In this document: positions 63,548 through 64,000 of the stretch, piece after piece
How positions within the stretch are numbered: position 1 is the first letter of the stretch
Layout: each line of letters begins with the position of its first letter
Origin: Lutibacter maritimus
GTDB taxonomy: Bacteria > Bacteroidota > Bacteroidia > Flavobacteriales > Flavobacteriaceae
Assembly: GCF_900116115.1 (NCBI RefSeq)
Contig: NZ_FOZP01000001.1
Location: 636,071-700,070 of the forward strand
Reading direction: 5' to 3'
DNA length: 64,000 bases
Notes under the pieces: generated by a model
What the model was told of the DNA's origin: nothing
Databases searched by the model: none
Seen by the model: only the letters and a program-made list of their open reading frames with translations
Position numbers and translations under genes: made by a program

Positions 63548-64000
63548 TTATTTAGGTTTATTCAAAAATAATGAAAACCAACCAACCAATCTACCTAAAG
63601 CTTCTGTAAATGCTTCTTTTTTATGACTTCCAGTAATACTATTGATAAAACGCAGTTTTAATAACACAATTACATTTAGGTGAAATAACAATTTAGCTTT
63701 TAATGTTGGTTTCGGGTATTTTACACGCCAAACATACCAACCATTGCGTACTACCATTTTACCGTACTTGTACTTGTTTGGTCTTCCTGCTTCGTGATGA
63801 TCATGCGCTAATTGAGCTGCTGTGTTTACATACAAATTTCCCAGTTTCGCAACTCGCAAACAAAAATCTAGATCTTCATATAAACCATAGCCTTCAAAAT
63901 AGGTAGAAAACTGAATTTTATCAACTACTTCTTTTTTATAGGAAGCCACTCCACCCATAAAGAACTCCACAGGATAAACTTTATTACTAGGAGGTAAATG
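63548..64000 (-). CDS. GT2 family glycosyltransferase, C-terminal part
   Basis: The frame is open to the window edge, so the N-terminal part is missing. The visible 150 residues hold the acceptor side of a GT-A transferase: FFMGGVASYKKEVVDKI and GYGLYEDLDFCLRVAKLG (the ED of the catalytic loop), then LAHDHHEAGRPNKYKYGK, and a hydrophobic stretch (LLFHLNVIVLLKL) suggesting membrane contact. It is the first gene of the polysaccharide run seen here, 4 bases before the insert-bearing glycosyltransferase. Confidence 0.88.
   Translation of the reverse strand, partial: HLPPSNKVYPVEFFMGGVASYKKEVVDKIQFSTYFEGYGLYEDLDFCLRVAKLGNLYVNTAAQLAHDHHEAGRPNKYKYGKMVVRNGWYVWRVKYPKPTLKAKLLFHLNVIVLLKLRFINSITGSHKKEAFTEALGRLVGWFSLFLNKPK

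Overview
The window is AT-rich, densely coded chromosomal DNA from a member of the Bacteroidota, most likely family Flavobacteriaceae; the genus cannot be fixed from the sequence alone. Evidence for this placement: no Shine-Dalgarno motifs, promoters of the Bacteroidota type (TTG, about 20 bp, TAnnTTTG), lipoprotein signals of the form (L/I/V)xxSC followed by acidic or lysine-rich residues, a PorV2-like type IX secretion protein, and family-specific neighbours such as DUF6495, DUF4105, DUF1015 and TIGR02757. Several genes appear to use TTG as start codon. No rRNA, tRNA, CRISPR array or intact insertion sequence was found.

Layout. 1-2.8 kb: end of a PglZ-type gene (probably PorX-like), tsaE, alanine dehydrogenase, a small membrane protein and trmH. 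2.8-4.6 kb: a gene-poor islet with a 21-bp tandem repeat, two hairpin terminators and a decayed gene. 4.6-9.5 kb: a surface lipoprotein with six PKD repeats, a sirtuin, DUF6495, and the ribosomal operon rpsF-rpsR-rplI. 9.6-14.5 kb: priA, a di-haem cytochrome c peroxidase lipoprotein, and a secreted protein behind a consensus sigma-54 promoter. 14.6-20.9 kb: a complete RND efflux operon headed by its own GbsR/MarR-type repressor and a palindromic operator. 21-31 kb: RNA methyltransferase, SAM methyltransferase, ZIP transporter, recQ, then kpsF-tatC-AhpD-like-lptB and glutaminase, DUF486 and pssA. 31-40 kb: hydrolases, PorV2-like, DUF4105, sugar MFS permease, SGNH hydrolase, kynureninase, a PEGA-repeat protein and a ferredoxin. 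40-46 kb: LuxC-like acyl-CoA reductase, serC-serA, DUF1015, YggS and an exonuclease/GIY-YIG fusion. 46-55 kb: a pseudo-transglutaminase, a secreted papain-like protease and a secreted caspase-like protease in tight tandem, a voltage-gated K+ channel with a zinc ribbon, miaA and TIGR02757. 55-64 kb: a polysaccharide (O-antigen/exopolysaccharide) cluster on the minus strand, running from a glycosyltransferase cut by the window edge down to the priming sugar transferase.

The most unusual items are: (i) a composite palindromic DNA element inserted twice, in frame and in the same orientation, inside one glycosyltransferase gene, one copy having expanded a 27-bp tandem repeat that is translated; (ii) the exported papain-like plus caspase-like protease pair, with a repeat-rich upstream region and a channel gene 3 bp downstream; (iii) the sigma-54 promoter in front of a secreted tyrosine/asparagine-rich protein; (iv) a DUF1015 protein with a DGHHR motif directly after serC-serA. 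Function statements rest on motifs recognised by eye; no database search was possible.
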